Part shown: positions 53,322 through 61,248 of the stretch, in pieces
Layout of the letters: the number at the start of each line of letters is the position of its first letter
Position numbering within the stretch: the stretch's first letter is position 1
Origin: Marivita hallyeonensis
GTDB lineage: Bacteria > Pseudomonadota > Alphaproteobacteria > Rhodobacterales > Rhodobacteraceae
Reading direction: 5' to 3'
Assembly (NCBI RefSeq): GCF_900129875.1
Contig: NZ_FQXC01000001.1
Coordinates: 682,001 to 746,000, forward strand
DNA: 64,000 bases
Notes under the pieces: generated by a model
Databases searched by the model: none
Told to the model about the DNA's origin: nothing
Seen by the model: the letters and a program-made list of their open reading frames with translations, nothing else
Position numbers and translations under genes: made by a program

Positions 53322-53352
53322 ACAAAAAGGCCGCCCTGGTGCGGGCGGCCTT
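53322..53352 (-). terminator. Rho-independent terminator of the mscS gene
   Basis: Minus-strand stem AAGGCCGCCC/GGGCGGCCTT (arms 53327-53336 and 53343-53352, 6-base loop) ends in TTTTTGTG. It is 26 bp after the channel gene stop. Confidence 0.85.
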
Positions 53353-53377
53353 GCAAAAATTTCCCGCGTTTTGCGGT

Positions 53378-54325
53378 CTATTCCGCTGCGAGGGATGCGT
53401 CCTTGCGGTCGTCTCCATCCGCGTCGATCACTTGCACCTTGGGGTCCTGATGCAGCAGTGTGCGCGTCGGGAACGGAATATCCACCCCATTCTCATCCAG
53501 CGCCTCTTTCACCTTCCGCTTCATGTCGGCCTGATACTGGAAGTACACATCCGCGTCACACCAGACACGGACGAGGAAATCGACGCTGCTGGCGTTGAGG
53601 TTGTTCACCTGGATGAACGGCTCTGGGTCGCTATGCGAGCGGTCGTCCGACATGATGGCATCGCGAATGGTCCGCTCTGCATCGGCCAGATTGGCGCCGT
53701 AGCCGACCCCGAATGTCCACTCTGCGCGGCGCTTGGGGTAGCCGGAATAGTTCTTTATCGTGTTTCCCCAGACCTCGGAATTCGGCACAACGACCTGCAC
53801 GTTCCCGAGGTCCGCAATCTCGGTGTAGTTGAGGGTGATGTCCTTGACCGTCCCGACAACATCGTTGACCTGCACGAAATCGCCGATCTTCAGGGGCCGG
53901 AAAATGATGATCATCACGCCGGCCGCGACGTTCGACAATGTGCCCTGCAACGCAAGACCAATCGCCAGACCGGCCGCACCGATCATCGCGACGATTGAGG
54001 TCGTCTGAACACCGAACGTGTTCAGAATGAAGAGACCCGTGAAGGCGAGGATCGTGTACCGGGCGATGTTGCCGAGGAAGGTAAACAGCGTCTTGTCGAG
54101 CTGCGTGTAATGGTCGTTCAGTGCTCGGATGCGCCGTCCGACAAAGCCGGAAATGGTCAGGCCCAGGAACAGGATCGCGAGGGCCGCGGCGACGTTTCCA
54201 GCGAGGCCGAGGATGGCTTCGAGCGTCAGAAGATCGGAGAGGGATGTGCCTTGGTAGATGTCCTGTGACATCGCCGATTGGACCCACGAGCCTATCGTGT
54301 TGAAGAAGTTCTGCACCGTTTCCAT
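53378..54325 (-). CDS. Small-conductance mechanosensitive channel (MscS family)
   Basis: 315-residue inner-membrane channel. Three helices occur near 35-57, 80-100 and 108-130; the pore helix region GAAGLAIGLALQGTLSNVAAG carries the Gly/Ala packing of MscS TM3. The beta domain is DFVQVNDVVGTVKDI, and the C-terminal alpha/beta part includes FLVRVWCDADVYFQYQADM. It releases solutes under hypo-osmotic stress. It is a single gene with a strong terminator. Confidence 0.92.
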   Translation of the reverse strand: METVQNFFNTIGSWVQSAMSQDIYQGTSLSDLLTLEAILGLAGNVAAALAILFLGLTISGFVGRRIRALNDHYTQLDKTLFTFLGNIARYTILAFTGLFILNTFGVQTTSIVAMIGAAGLAIGLALQGTLSNVAAGVMIIIFRPLKIGDFVQVNDVVGTVKDITLNYTEIADLGNVQVVVPNSEVWGNTIKNYSGYPKRRAEWTFGVGYGANLADAERTIRDAIMSDDRSHSDPEPFIQVNNLNASSVDFLVRVWCDADVYFQYQADMKRKVKEALDENGVDIPFPTRTLLHQDPKVQVIDADGDDRKDASLAAE

Positions 54326-54398
54326 TCCAATTGCTCCGGTAAAAGTCGTTGCCTTTCAACGCACAGCGCTGCGAAAAGTTGCAAAGCCACCGCCCCAA

Positions 54399-54430
54399 AC
54401 GCAAAAGGCCGCCCGGACGGACGGCCTTTC
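54399..54430 (-). terminator. Rho-independent terminator of rplM-rpsI
   Basis: Minus-strand stem AAAGGCCG/CGGCCTTT (arms 54422-54429 and 54404-54411, 10-base loop), followed by TTGCGTTT. It is 18 bp after the rpsI stop. Confidence 0.75.
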
Positions 54431-54447
54431 GACGATATGTCTTGCGA

Positions 54448-54948
54448 TTAACGCTTGGAGAACTGGAAGCTCCGGCGCGCCTTGCGCTTACCGTATTTCT
54501 TCCGTTCCACCACGCGGCTGTCGCGGGTGAGGAACCCGGCCGCCTTGAGCGACGGGCGCAGCGACGGATCGTAAAGCTGCAGCGCCTTGGAGATGCCGTG
54601 CTTGACCGCGCCGGCCTGACCGGACAGTCCACCGCCCTTGACGGTTGCCATCACGTCGAATTGGTCGGCAACGCCGGCCACGTCGAACGGCTGGCGCAGG
54701 ATCATCTGCAGCACGGGGCGAGCGAAATAGGAGTTCATTTCCTTGCCATTGACGCTGACCTTGCCGGAACCCGGCTTGATCCAGACGCGGGCAACCGCGT
54801 CCTTCCGCTTGCCGGTGGCATAGGCGCGACCGAATTCGTCACGCTGCGGTTCGCGCGAGATTTCTTCGGCGGTCGAACCCTGCACCGCGCCAATGTCGTC
54901 GGTGACGGCTTTCGCCAGCTCGTCGAGGGAGTTGATTTGCTCAGCCAT
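54448..54948 (-). CDS. rpsI: Small ribosomal subunit protein uS9
   Basis: 166-residue uS9, with an alphaproteobacterial N-terminal extension of about 38 residues ([20 protein letters not shown]). Core signature: [40 protein letters not shown], and the C-terminal [15 protein letters not shown] whose tail reaches the ribosomal P site. It overlaps rplM by one base (TAATG). Confidence 0.97.
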   Translation of the reverse strand: MAEQINSLDELAKAVTDDIGAVQGSTAEEISREPQRDEFGRAYATGKRKDAVARVWIKPGSGKVSVNGKEMNSYFARPVLQMILRQPFDVAGVADQFDVMATVKGGGLSGQAGAVKHGISKALQLYDPSLRPSLKAAGFLTRDSRVVERKKYGKRKARRSFQFSKR

Positions 54949-55412
54949 TATTTCGCCGTCCGTGTGTTCTTGGAGTTCATGGACTTCACATCCAGCACTT
55001 CGGGGCTTTGCGCCTCGTGCGGGTGTTCACCGCCTGCGTAGACGCGCAGGTTGGTCATTTGCTTGCGGGCCAGACGGTTGCCGGGCAGCATGCGCTGAAC
55101 GGCTTTCTGGACCACACGCTCGGGATGCGCGCCTTCGAGGATCTGTTGCTTGGTGCGGCTCTTGATGCCACCCGGGTAGCCGGTGTGCCAGTAGTAGTTT
55201 TCCTGACGCTTGTTGCCGGTTAGCTGGATCTTGTCCGCATTGATGACGATGACATTGTCACCCATGTCCATATGCGGAGTGAAGGACGGCTTGTGCTTGC
55301 CGCGCAGGCGGGTGGCGACGATCGAAGCGAGACGACCCAGAACGACGCCCTCTGCGTCGATCAGGATCCATTTCTTGTCGATGTCTGCCGGTGTTGCAGA
55401 ATAGGTCTTCAT
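54948..55412 (-). CDS. rplM: Large ribosomal subunit protein uL13
   Basis: 154-residue uL13. [37 protein letters not shown] and [19 protein letters not shown] are diagnostic, with [16 protein letters not shown] near the end. It is the first gene of rplM-rpsI, preceded by a readable promoter about 65-95 bp upstream. Confidence 0.97.
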   Translation of the reverse strand: MKTYSATPADIDKKWILIDAEGVVLGRLASIVATRLRGKHKPSFTPHMDMGDNVIVINADKIQLTGNKRQENYYWHTGYPGGIKSRTKQQILEGAHPERVVQKAVQRMLPGNRLARKQMTNLRVYAGGEHPHEAQSPEVLDVKSMNSKNTRTAK

Positions 55413-55478
55413 CGTGGGATGTCCCTGACGTTTGATGTTGGTGCAGGGCGCAGCGCACCCCGAATATCCGATGCGCGG

Positions 55479-55506
55479 GTTATAAGGATTGCCAAATCGC
55501 AGTCAA
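55479..55506 (-). promoter_or_regulatory. Sigma-70-type promoter of rplM-rpsI
   Basis: Minus strand: TTGACT (55506-55501), 16-bp spacer, TATAAC (55484-55479). Upstream, at 55516-55570, the DNA is strikingly AT-rich with A/T tracts, fitting an UP element for a ribosomal promoter. Confidence 0.7.
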
Positions 55507-55588
55507 GCGGCGTTTATCGTAATAAATTATGCAAAATCATATACTTCAAAATAAGGTATTAATATACCCCAATGCTTGCGAGGTCTTT

Positions 55589-56113
55589 TCACGCCGCCTC
55601 GAGGTCCAGTTTGCGGTAAACGAGGTATTTGTCGAGTTCTGGCGGGTTCCCATTGCCGTTGTAGCGCGGGGTTTCACCGAACCCGAGCCGGTCGTAAAGC
55701 GCAAGCATAGAGCTGTTGCCGCGCACGGTGTCGGCATAGATCGTGGTGGCGCCCATCTCTCGCGCTTTTTCGATGCGCATCTCGATCAGCTTGCGCCCCA
55801 GACCGAATCCGCGCGCTAGATCCCGCACATATAAACGTTTCAATTCCGCACGGTTCGCGTCGAGCATGCGCATGAAACCACAGCCCAGCAGGAAGCCCGA
55901 GCTATCCCGTGCGAGCAGGATTGCACCGTTGGGCGGCATGAACTGATCAAGTGCCGCGATGCTGGTTTTCACTTCTTTATCAATGGAAAGCCGCGGTCCG
56001 CCTACGTTCATCAGGCGTTCCTGAATCTGGGCATAATACTCGGTCAGAAGCTCGGACAACTCGTCCACGTCCGGCTTCGTGTCGGCAAATGTCAGGGACA
56101 GATCAATCGGCAT
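55589..56113 (-). CDS. GNAT-family N-acetyltransferase
   Basis: 174 residues. The GNAT fold is readable: strand with GAILLARDSSGFLLGCGFMR, RAELKRLYVRDLARGFGLGRKLI (motif A, acetyl-CoA pyrophosphate loop ARGFGLGRKL) and SMLALYDRLGFGETPRY (motif B). Acceptor unknown. It is monocistronic on the minus strand, upstream of the AT-rich rplM promoter region. Confidence 0.87.
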   Translation of the reverse strand: MPIDLSLTFADTKPDVDELSELLTEYYAQIQERLMNVGGPRLSIDKEVKTSIAALDQFMPPNGAILLARDSSGFLLGCGFMRMLDANRAELKRLYVRDLARGFGLGRKLIEMRIEKAREMGATTIYADTVRGNSSMLALYDRLGFGETPRYNGNGNPPELDKYLVYRKLDLEAA

Positions 56114-56198
56114 AGGGCGGTTTCCGCGGTGAGTCGCGCGGCAAGCCTAGCAACGGTTCACGAACCCGGCGACAATTTTTTAATCAATGCGCGGAAAA

Positions 56199-57650
56199 TC
56201 AGACACTTATCTGCTCTGGCGGGTGCTGAAGCAAATCCCGCAGCTCGTGCATGGCGGTTTCGAACTGCGCAAGCGGGAGCTGCGCGTTGACGGCAATCCG
56301 CACTGCATGCGGTGCGCGGCCTTCGCGCCCGACAAAATCTTCGGCCGGCCGGATCTTGATGTTCAGCGACTCCGCCGCTTGGCAGAAGGCCGACGCCCGC
56401 CAGCCCGATGGCAGCTTCAGCCAGAAGAACGGCACGTCCTCGCGCCAGCCCAGATCGAATTGCCCCAATGCGTTGACCGCCGCGCGGATATAGGGGCGCA
56501 TATAGGCAATCACCTGATCGACAAGGTCATCGGCACGCGGATCGGTCAGCAATCGAGTCGTCAGGTCGGCCAACGGCGTGGCGAGGCCGAAAAAGCCATG
56601 CTCCGCCGCGCGGCGAAGTCCGGCACCCTGACCATGCGGGGCAACGGCATAGCCGATGCGCAATGCCGGTGTCAGGACTTTGGAGATGGACGAGACGTAC
56701 CAGCCACGTTCATTCGCCAGCATCCGGTAGGTCGGGGCGCGCGCTGTGCCCATGCGATAGCAATCGTCCTCAAGCACTTGCAGATCGCAACGTCGGGCGA
56801 CGTCGACGATCTCTCGCCGGCGCTCCAGCGGGGTAAATCCGGTGGTCGGGTTGTGCACCTCTGGGCTTGTGCAAAACACCTGCGCCGCGTGCGTCCGCGC
56901 CAGCTGTTCCAACGCGTCGGGCCTGACACCTTGGGCGTCCATCGGCACTGCCACGACCTTTGCACGCAGCAGTTCGGCGGCGCGGCGGAAGCCCGAATAG
57001 GCCAGTTCTTCCACAAGAATGACCGGTGACGGCCCGGTCAGCACCGTTTGCAACACCAGCCCGATTCCATTCTGGCCGCCATGGCTGAGCACGATGTCGT
57101 TCTCTTCGAGCGGCCCAAGTGGGGTTCCACGCAACCAGCGCACGACCGCTTCGCGCGCCGGACGGAAGGCGCGTCGGTTCGGGTAATGCATAAGGCCGGA
57201 AGGCGGGTTCTGCGCCACCTCTCCCATCAGTTGCCGGATCAGACGCGCCTGACCGACATTGGGCAGGGCCGGCGAGATCAGGTTGATGTCACTGATGCGC
57301 CCGTCGCTGCCATGCGGCACGCCATCCACTTCGATCGGGTCAGGGTCCCGCAACCGCTTGGGGTCGGCCACGAAGGTGCCGCGCCCGACCTCGGCCACCG
57401 CCTCGCGCGCATTGACCAAGAGCGTGTAGGCGCGCGCGACCGTTCCAGGAGTGATGCCAAGTGACCAGGCCAGTTCGCGCACCGGGGGCAGCTTGTCGCC
57501 AGGTGACAGGGCTCCGCTCGCGATGGCGGTCCGCAGTGCATCTGCGACGCGTTTGTATTTCGGACCTGGGCCAGCCTGAGGCAGCGCGACGATCTGATCT
57601 GCAGAAATTGTATCGGGCACAATCTTTCTCTGGATTGGATGTTCCGGCAA
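56199..57650 (-). CDS. MocR-type GntR/aminotransferase-like transcriptional regulator
   Basis: 483 residues. The N-terminal GntR winged helix is about 25-95 (LRTAIASGALSPGDKLPPVR, LGITPGTVARAYTLLV). The rest is a fold-type I aminotransferase-like domain with the PLP lysine in SSISKVLTPALRIGY and DDCYRMGTAR. MocR proteins usually respond to an amino acid or PLP and activate a divergent gene. Here the divergent gene encodes a DUF1127 protein. Several TGTAT(C/T)G repeats lie in the 82-bp gap and its flank. Confidence 0.88.
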   Translation of the reverse strand: MPEHPIQRKIVPDTISADQIVALPQAGPGPKYKRVADALRTAIASGALSPGDKLPPVRELAWSLGITPGTVARAYTLLVNAREAVAEVGRGTFVADPKRLRDPDPIEVDGVPHGSDGRISDINLISPALPNVGQARLIRQLMGEVAQNPPSGLMHYPNRRAFRPAREAVVRWLRGTPLGPLEENDIVLSHGGQNGIGLVLQTVLTGPSPVILVEELAYSGFRRAAELLRAKVVAVPMDAQGVRPDALEQLARTHAAQVFCTSPEVHNPTTGFTPLERRREIVDVARRCDLQVLEDDCYRMGTARAPTYRMLANERGWYVSSISKVLTPALRIGYAVAPHGQGAGLRRAAEHGFFGLATPLADLTTRLLTDPRADDLVDQVIAYMRPYIRAAVNALGQFDLGWREDVPFFWLKLPSGWRASAFCQAAESLNIKIRPAEDFVGREGRAPHAVRIAVNAQLPLAQFETAMHELRDLLQHPPEQISV

Positions 57651-57716
57651 ATGTATCGCTTTTTGTATTGCGATGCTTTGATATGTATCGTGATTCTATT
57701 GGATTGTGTCAATACA
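57609..57716. promoter_or_regulatory. Repeat cluster, candidate MocR operator
   Basis: TGTATCG or TGTATTG occurs at 57609-57615, 57652-57658, 57664-57670 and 57684-57690, and inverted (CAATACA) at 57710-57716. ATGTATCG at 57651 and 57683 is an exact direct repeat with 32-bp spacing, about three helical turns. MocR dimers commonly bind such direct repeats. Confidence 0.5.
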
Positions 57717-57732
57717 TTTGAGGAGTACACCC

Positions 57733-57960
57733 ATGACACACGCAACACATGCCCCCCAGATCGCCTATCTTGGTGCACAGTCCACGCTGTCCCCACTGGC
57801 CGTCGTGGCGTTGCGCGTCGCGGTGACCCTCACGAAATGGTCCGAACGCCGCCGCACCCGGCTACATCTTGCGCAGCTAGATGATCATCTTCTGCGCGAT
57901 GTGGGACTGGATCGTCAGACGGCGTTCAAAGAGGCGAAGCGGCAATTCTGGCTGGTGTAA
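57733..57960 (+). CDS. DUF1127 (YjiS-like) small protein
   Basis: 75 residues. The C-terminal DUF1127 signature is HLLRDVGLDRQTAFKEAKRQ, after an arginine-rich WSERRRTRLHLAQLDD segment. In other alphaproteobacteria such proteins act in RNA turnover or phosphate/carbon regulation, but no role is shown here. ATG at 57733 with GAGGAG upstream, divergent from the MocR gene, strong terminator downstream. Confidence 0.85.
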   Translation: MTHATHAPQIAYLGAQSTLSPLAVVALRVAVTLTKWSERRRTRLHLAQLDDHLLRDVGLDRQTAFKEAKRQFWLV

Positions 57961-57983
57961 ATCCCTGCGCCAGTCAGTGACTG

Positions 57984-58018
57984 GGGGCGCAAAGACCGGC
58001 TTTGCGCCCCTTTTTTGT
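57984..58018 (+). terminator. Rho-independent terminator of the DUF1127 gene
   Basis: GGGGCGCAAAG (57984-57994) pairs with CTTTGCGCCCC (58000-58010), followed by TTTTTTGTTT. Confidence 0.92.
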
Positions 58019-58049
58019 TTGCGCGTCCGTCGGTCCATCGCATCGCACA

Positions 58050-58079
58050 CAAAAAAAGCGGTAGCTTGCGCTACCGCTT
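58050..58079 (-). terminator. Rho-independent terminator of the DUF481 gene
   Basis: Minus-strand stem AAGCGGTAGC/GCTACCGCTT (58070-58079 and 58056-58065) with a 4-base loop, followed by TTTTTGTGTG. Confidence 0.9.
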
Positions 58080-58115
58080 GTCGTCGTCTCGAACCACATG
58101 AGGGACATGGGTGGT

Positions 58116-58949
58116 TTAGTTGAAAGAATAGACCAGTGAGACGCCGATTGTGTTGTCCGTATCCTTGAATCCGGGCTCTGGATCCGTGTGATATTCGGTC
58201 AGAATGCTTGTCCGAAGAGCCAGAGTATCCGTCATGGAAACGCTGATCGCGAGATCGTTGTAGATCACTGTGTCCGACGAAGAACCGACAATGTCAGTGT
58301 CGTTTGTCAAATACACAGTCTCAGTCAGTTTCTGCGAATAATCCGACGAGATGCCAAAGGCTTCTTCGTTGATGTCAGCCTTGCCGACGTCACTCAGCTC
58401 TGCGAAGCGGTATCCCGGTCCGGCCTGAACCGACCATTGCCGATTGGGGTCGTTGAAGATGCGGTAGCCCGCGCCCAGAAGAAGGAATGTATCGGTCTCG
58501 AATGCCGAGAATTCGTCCACTGACCCCTGCAGTTTGGCAAAGCCAAAAACGCGCGGATTGAAGTCACGGGTATACTCAAGGCCGTAGAACAGGCTTTCTT
58601 CGTTCTTTTCGCCGTCATCTTCGCCATAGCTGTAGCTAAGCTGAAGTTCGTAGCCATTGACGCCCTGCACGTAGTTCAGATCGGCGCCAACTCCCAGATC
58701 AAAGCTGTCGGTATTGCCGGTGTTCGCGATGCCGCGCACTGCAACCGAGCCGGTAAAGCCCTGTGGACGGCCCTCGTTGCCGAACCGGTCGATATCCCGC
58801 TCTGCGTCGTCTTCGATCGCTTCGATGAGGTCTTCGTTGCGGTCTTCGGCGACGTTGGTGCCTGCAAACACGTCTTGTGCAGAAGCCGCTGACGCAAGGA
58901 CAGACATGATGGCGAACGCGCTGACAGCAGCGCGAAGAGATGTTTCCAT
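58116..58949 (-). CDS. DUF481 outer-membrane beta-barrel protein (YdiY-like)
   Basis: 277 residues. A Sec signal (AAVSAFAIMSVLASAASAQ) is followed by an acidic N-terminal stretch. Then come repeated amphipathic strands such as GSVAVRGIANTGNTDSFDLG, VNGYELQLSYSYGEDDGEKN and, at the end, NTIGVSLVYSFN with the terminal aromatic residue typical of outer-membrane barrels. The family is called salt-induced outer membrane protein; the role is unknown. It is monocistronic with its own terminator. A 17-bp palindrome lies 24-40 bp upstream. Confidence 0.87.
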   Translation of the reverse strand: METSLRAAVSAFAIMSVLASAASAQDVFAGTNVAEDRNEDLIEAIEDDAERDIDRFGNEGRPQGFTGSVAVRGIANTGNTDSFDLGVGADLNYVQGVNGYELQLSYSYGEDDGEKNEESLFYGLEYTRDFNPRVFGFAKLQGSVDEFSAFETDTFLLLGAGYRIFNDPNRQWSVQAGPGYRFAELSDVGKADINEEAFGISSDYSQKLTETVYLTNDTDIVGSSSDTVIYNDLAISVSMTDTLALRTSILTEYHTDPEPGFKDTDNTIGVSLVYSFN

Positions 58950-59294
58950 TTTTATTTTCCCTAGAAGGTGTGCACAGAAACATTCTGTGTTGACAGGTAA
59001 TTAGCACTCTTGGCGACCAGTGTACGAAGTACTTGCAGTTGCGGTACGCGTCGCCGCGAAACTGTGCAGCGCCATCACATAAGCGCGTCTTGGCCGACGA
59101 ATTGTTGTGCAATAACAATGGCAGCCGTTGGAGCATGTCGCGCGCCAATCATTTTGTTGAAAAGGGCCTTGTAAAGCACCCCGGTACGACATGGATCCCA
59201 GGGGGTCTTTTCATGCTGAAAAACACCCCGATACGGGCGCCTGCTTGCGCGTTACACCGACATCGAATTCCCGCGTCCCCGCCGGAGATGCGCC
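58950..59294. other. Intergenic region upstream of the DUF481 gene
   Basis: 345 bp without a credible gene. It holds CACAGAA-ACA-TTCTGTG at 58973-58989 (described separately) and ATTGTT/AACAAT arms at 59101-59119. The rest shows no ORF with a ribosome binding site, no tRNA fold and no clear promoter that I can read by eye. Confidence 0.6.
58973..58989. promoter_or_regulatory. Perfect 17-bp palindrome in the DUF481 leader
   Basis: CACAGAA-ACA-TTCTGTG, 7-bp arms. It lies 24-40 bp upstream of the ATG, so it falls in the 5' leader or promoter and could be an operator. No regulator gene is adjacent. Confidence 0.45.
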
Positions 59295-59717
59295 TTATCT
59301 GGCGGGCGGAATGGAATAGGTCAGATTGGCCCGCGCCACCGGGTCGGGCGATCCTTCGGAGTAAAGCAAGACCTCTGTCACGCTTAGCGTTTTGCCGAGC
59401 TTCAAGAGTTTCGCATGCGCCACGACGTCGACCCCGGCTGCGGGCTTGCGCATGAAATCGATCGAACAATTGGTCGTCACCGCAAGCGCTTCCTTGCCGA
59501 TCCGGGCCATTGTCGCGACATAGGCGGCCACGTCGGCAAGACTGAACATGGCCGGTCCCGAAACCGTGCCGCCCGGGCGAAGGTGCTGCTCCGAGGCGTG
59601 CAGGCGCATGACCAGCAGGTCTTCATCCAGCCGGTCGATCCCGAACATGCCTTTCACCTGCGGAAAGACCTCGTCCAGAAATTCTGCCATCTCGTCTGCC
59701 GGAACTTTGATTGGCAT
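59295..59717 (-). CDS. PaaI-type hotdog thioesterase
   Basis: 140-residue hotdog-fold acyl-CoA thioesterase. Active-site region LRPGGTVSGPAMFSLADVAA (the conserved G-sG-F-LAD pattern), then the VTTNCSIDFMRKPAAG strand typical of PaaI-like enzymes. Substrate unknown. It is divergent from an enoyl-CoA hydratase gene (56 bp), suggesting both serve acyl-CoA turnover. Confidence 0.88.
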   Translation of the reverse strand: MPIKVPADEMAEFLDEVFPQVKGMFGIDRLDEDLLVMRLHASEQHLRPGGTVSGPAMFSLADVAAYVATMARIGKEALAVTTNCSIDFMRKPAAGVDVVAHAKLLKLGKTLSVTEVLLYSEGSPDPVARANLTYSIPPAR

Positions 59718-59773
59718 GCTTTCCTCCCCTGCCTGCAGCCGTTAGAGTTGCGCCAAGTCACTGGGAGGACAAG

Positions 59774-60559
59774 ATGAAAATCTTGGAACGTCGCGACACA
59801 AACGCGGTCTGTCACCTGCACCTGAATGCGCCAGAGCGGCTGAACGCGCTGTCGGACGAGATGCTGGCCGCGCTGCAAGAGCAGATTGACGCCCTGCACG
59901 AGGACAAGAGCATTCGGGTTGTCGTCCTGTCCGGCGCAGGCAAGGCATTTTGCGCCGGGCATGACCTCAAACAGATGACGGCAGGTCGCCAGGCCGAGGA
60001 TGGCGGCAAGGCCTATTTCAAGGACTTGTTCGACCGCTGCGCGCGCGTGATGACCGGCGTTCAGAAACTGCCGCAACCGGTGATCGCGCAGGTGCATGGC
60101 ATCGCGACCGCCGCCGGGTGCCAGTTGGTTGCCTCTTGCGACATGGCTGTTGCGGCCGAAGGCACACGGTTCGGGGTGAACGGTGTGAATATCGGGCTGT
60201 TCTGTTCGACCCCGATGGTGGCCTTGTCGCGCAACATCCCGCGCAAGCAGGCGTTCGAGATGTTGGTCACCGGTCAGTTCATCGATGCCTCCCGGGCCGA
60301 GCAACTGGGCCTTATCAACAAGGTTGTGCCCGAAGCCGATCTTGCCGACGAAACACAAAAGCTGGCAGAGCTTGTCGCCGGGAAGCTGGGCGTCGCCGTG
60401 AAAATCGGCAAGCAGGCATTCTACGAACAGGCTCAGATGACGCTGACCGATGCCTATGCCTATACCGGCGACGTCATGGTCGAAAACATGCTCTACCGCG
60501 ACACCGAGGAAGGAATCAGCGCGTTTCTGGAAAAGCGCCCGCCTGACTGGACGCAATAA
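59774..60559 (+). CDS. Enoyl-CoA hydratase/isomerase family protein
   Basis: 261-residue crotonase-fold enzyme. ATG at 59774 has GGGAGGAC upstream. The oxyanion hole is AFCAGHDLKQM and the second one IATAAGCQLVASCDMA. One catalytic acid of classical enoyl-CoA hydratases (Glu of EEE/GxE) is replaced in the sequence GCQLVASCD, as in the ECHDC3-like branch, so hydratase activity is uncertain. The C-terminal region ends EGISAFLEKRPPDW, as in crotonases. It is 5 bp before nadD. Confidence 0.85.
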   Translation: MKILERRDTNAVCHLHLNAPERLNALSDEMLAALQEQIDALHEDKSIRVVVLSGAGKAFCAGHDLKQMTAGRQAEDGGKAYFKDLFDRCARVMTGVQKLPQPVIAQVHGIATAAGCQLVASCDMAVAAEGTRFGVNGVNIGLFCSTPMVALSRNIPRKQAFEMLVTGQFIDASRAEQLGLINKVVPEADLADETQKLAELVAGKLGVAVKIGKQAFYEQAQMTLTDAYAYTGDVMVENMLYRDTEEGISAFLEKRPPDWTQ

Positions 60560-60564
60560 ATCAC

Positions 60565-61170
60565 ATGCATCATGCACGTCTCCCCCTGCGCCCCGGCATG
60601 GCGGTGGGTCTGCTCGGCGGGTCATTCGATCCGGCGCATGACGGGCATGTACACCTGACGAAAACCGCACTGACGCGCTTTGGCCTGGATCGGGTGATCT
60701 GGCTCGTGTCGCCGGGCAACCCGCTCAAGGCCAAGGGGCCAGCGCCGCTGTCCACCAGAGTGACGCACGCGCGGGACATCATGCAGGACCCCCGCGTGCT
60801 GGTCAGCGATTTCGAGGCGCAGGTGGGTACCCGCTATACCGCTGCCACACTGGATGTGCTGCTTTCCGCCTATCCCGGGGTTCGGTTTGTCTGGCTCATG
60901 GGCGCCGACAATCTGCAGCAATTTCATCGCTGGGACCGGTGGGAGGATATCCTGAACGCCGTGCCGCTTGGCGTCCTCGCGCGACCCGGCTGGCGGCAAT
61001 CCGCGCTGCATTCGCGCGCCGCGCGGCAGTACAGGGCCTGCCGCATCCACGCGCAGGCGGCGCGCCTTCTGGCACACAGTAGCCCGCCGTCGTGGTGTTT
61101 CGTCAACATGCCGATGACGCCCGTCAGTTCCACGCAGATCCGGGAGAACGGTGGCTGGACGACAGCTTGA
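60565..61170 (+). CDS. nadD: Nicotinate-nucleotide adenylyltransferase
   Basis: 201-residue enzyme making deamido-NAD from NaMN and ATP. The nucleotidyltransferase motif GLLGGSFDPAHDGHVHLT holds the (H/T)xGH site. VSPGNPLKAKG, FVWLMGADNLQQFHRWDRW and the C-terminal MTPVSSTQIRE (ISST-type motif) are all present. It usually sits beside rsfS and rlmH; here it is behind an enoyl-CoA hydratase-like gene. Alternative ATG at 60598 would remove 11 residues. Confidence 0.94.
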   Translation: MHHARLPLRPGMAVGLLGGSFDPAHDGHVHLTKTALTRFGLDRVIWLVSPGNPLKAKGPAPLSTRVTHARDIMQDPRVLVSDFEAQVGTRYTAATLDVLLSAYPGVRFVWLMGADNLQQFHRWDRWEDILNAVPLGVLARPGWRQSALHSRAARQYRACRIHAQAARLLAHSSPPSWCFVNMPMTPVSSTQIRENGGWTTA

Positions 61171-61248
61171 TCCACTCTGCCGAATTCCGGGCCAACCTCA
61201 CCAAACCGTGTCCTTGTCTCGCGCCGGATCGTGGAGTTAGATCAGGTC

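Noticed and set aside
59101-59119. ATTGTT/AACAAT arms as an operator
   Set aside because: Only 6-bp arms, A/T-biased, and not positioned near a gene start.
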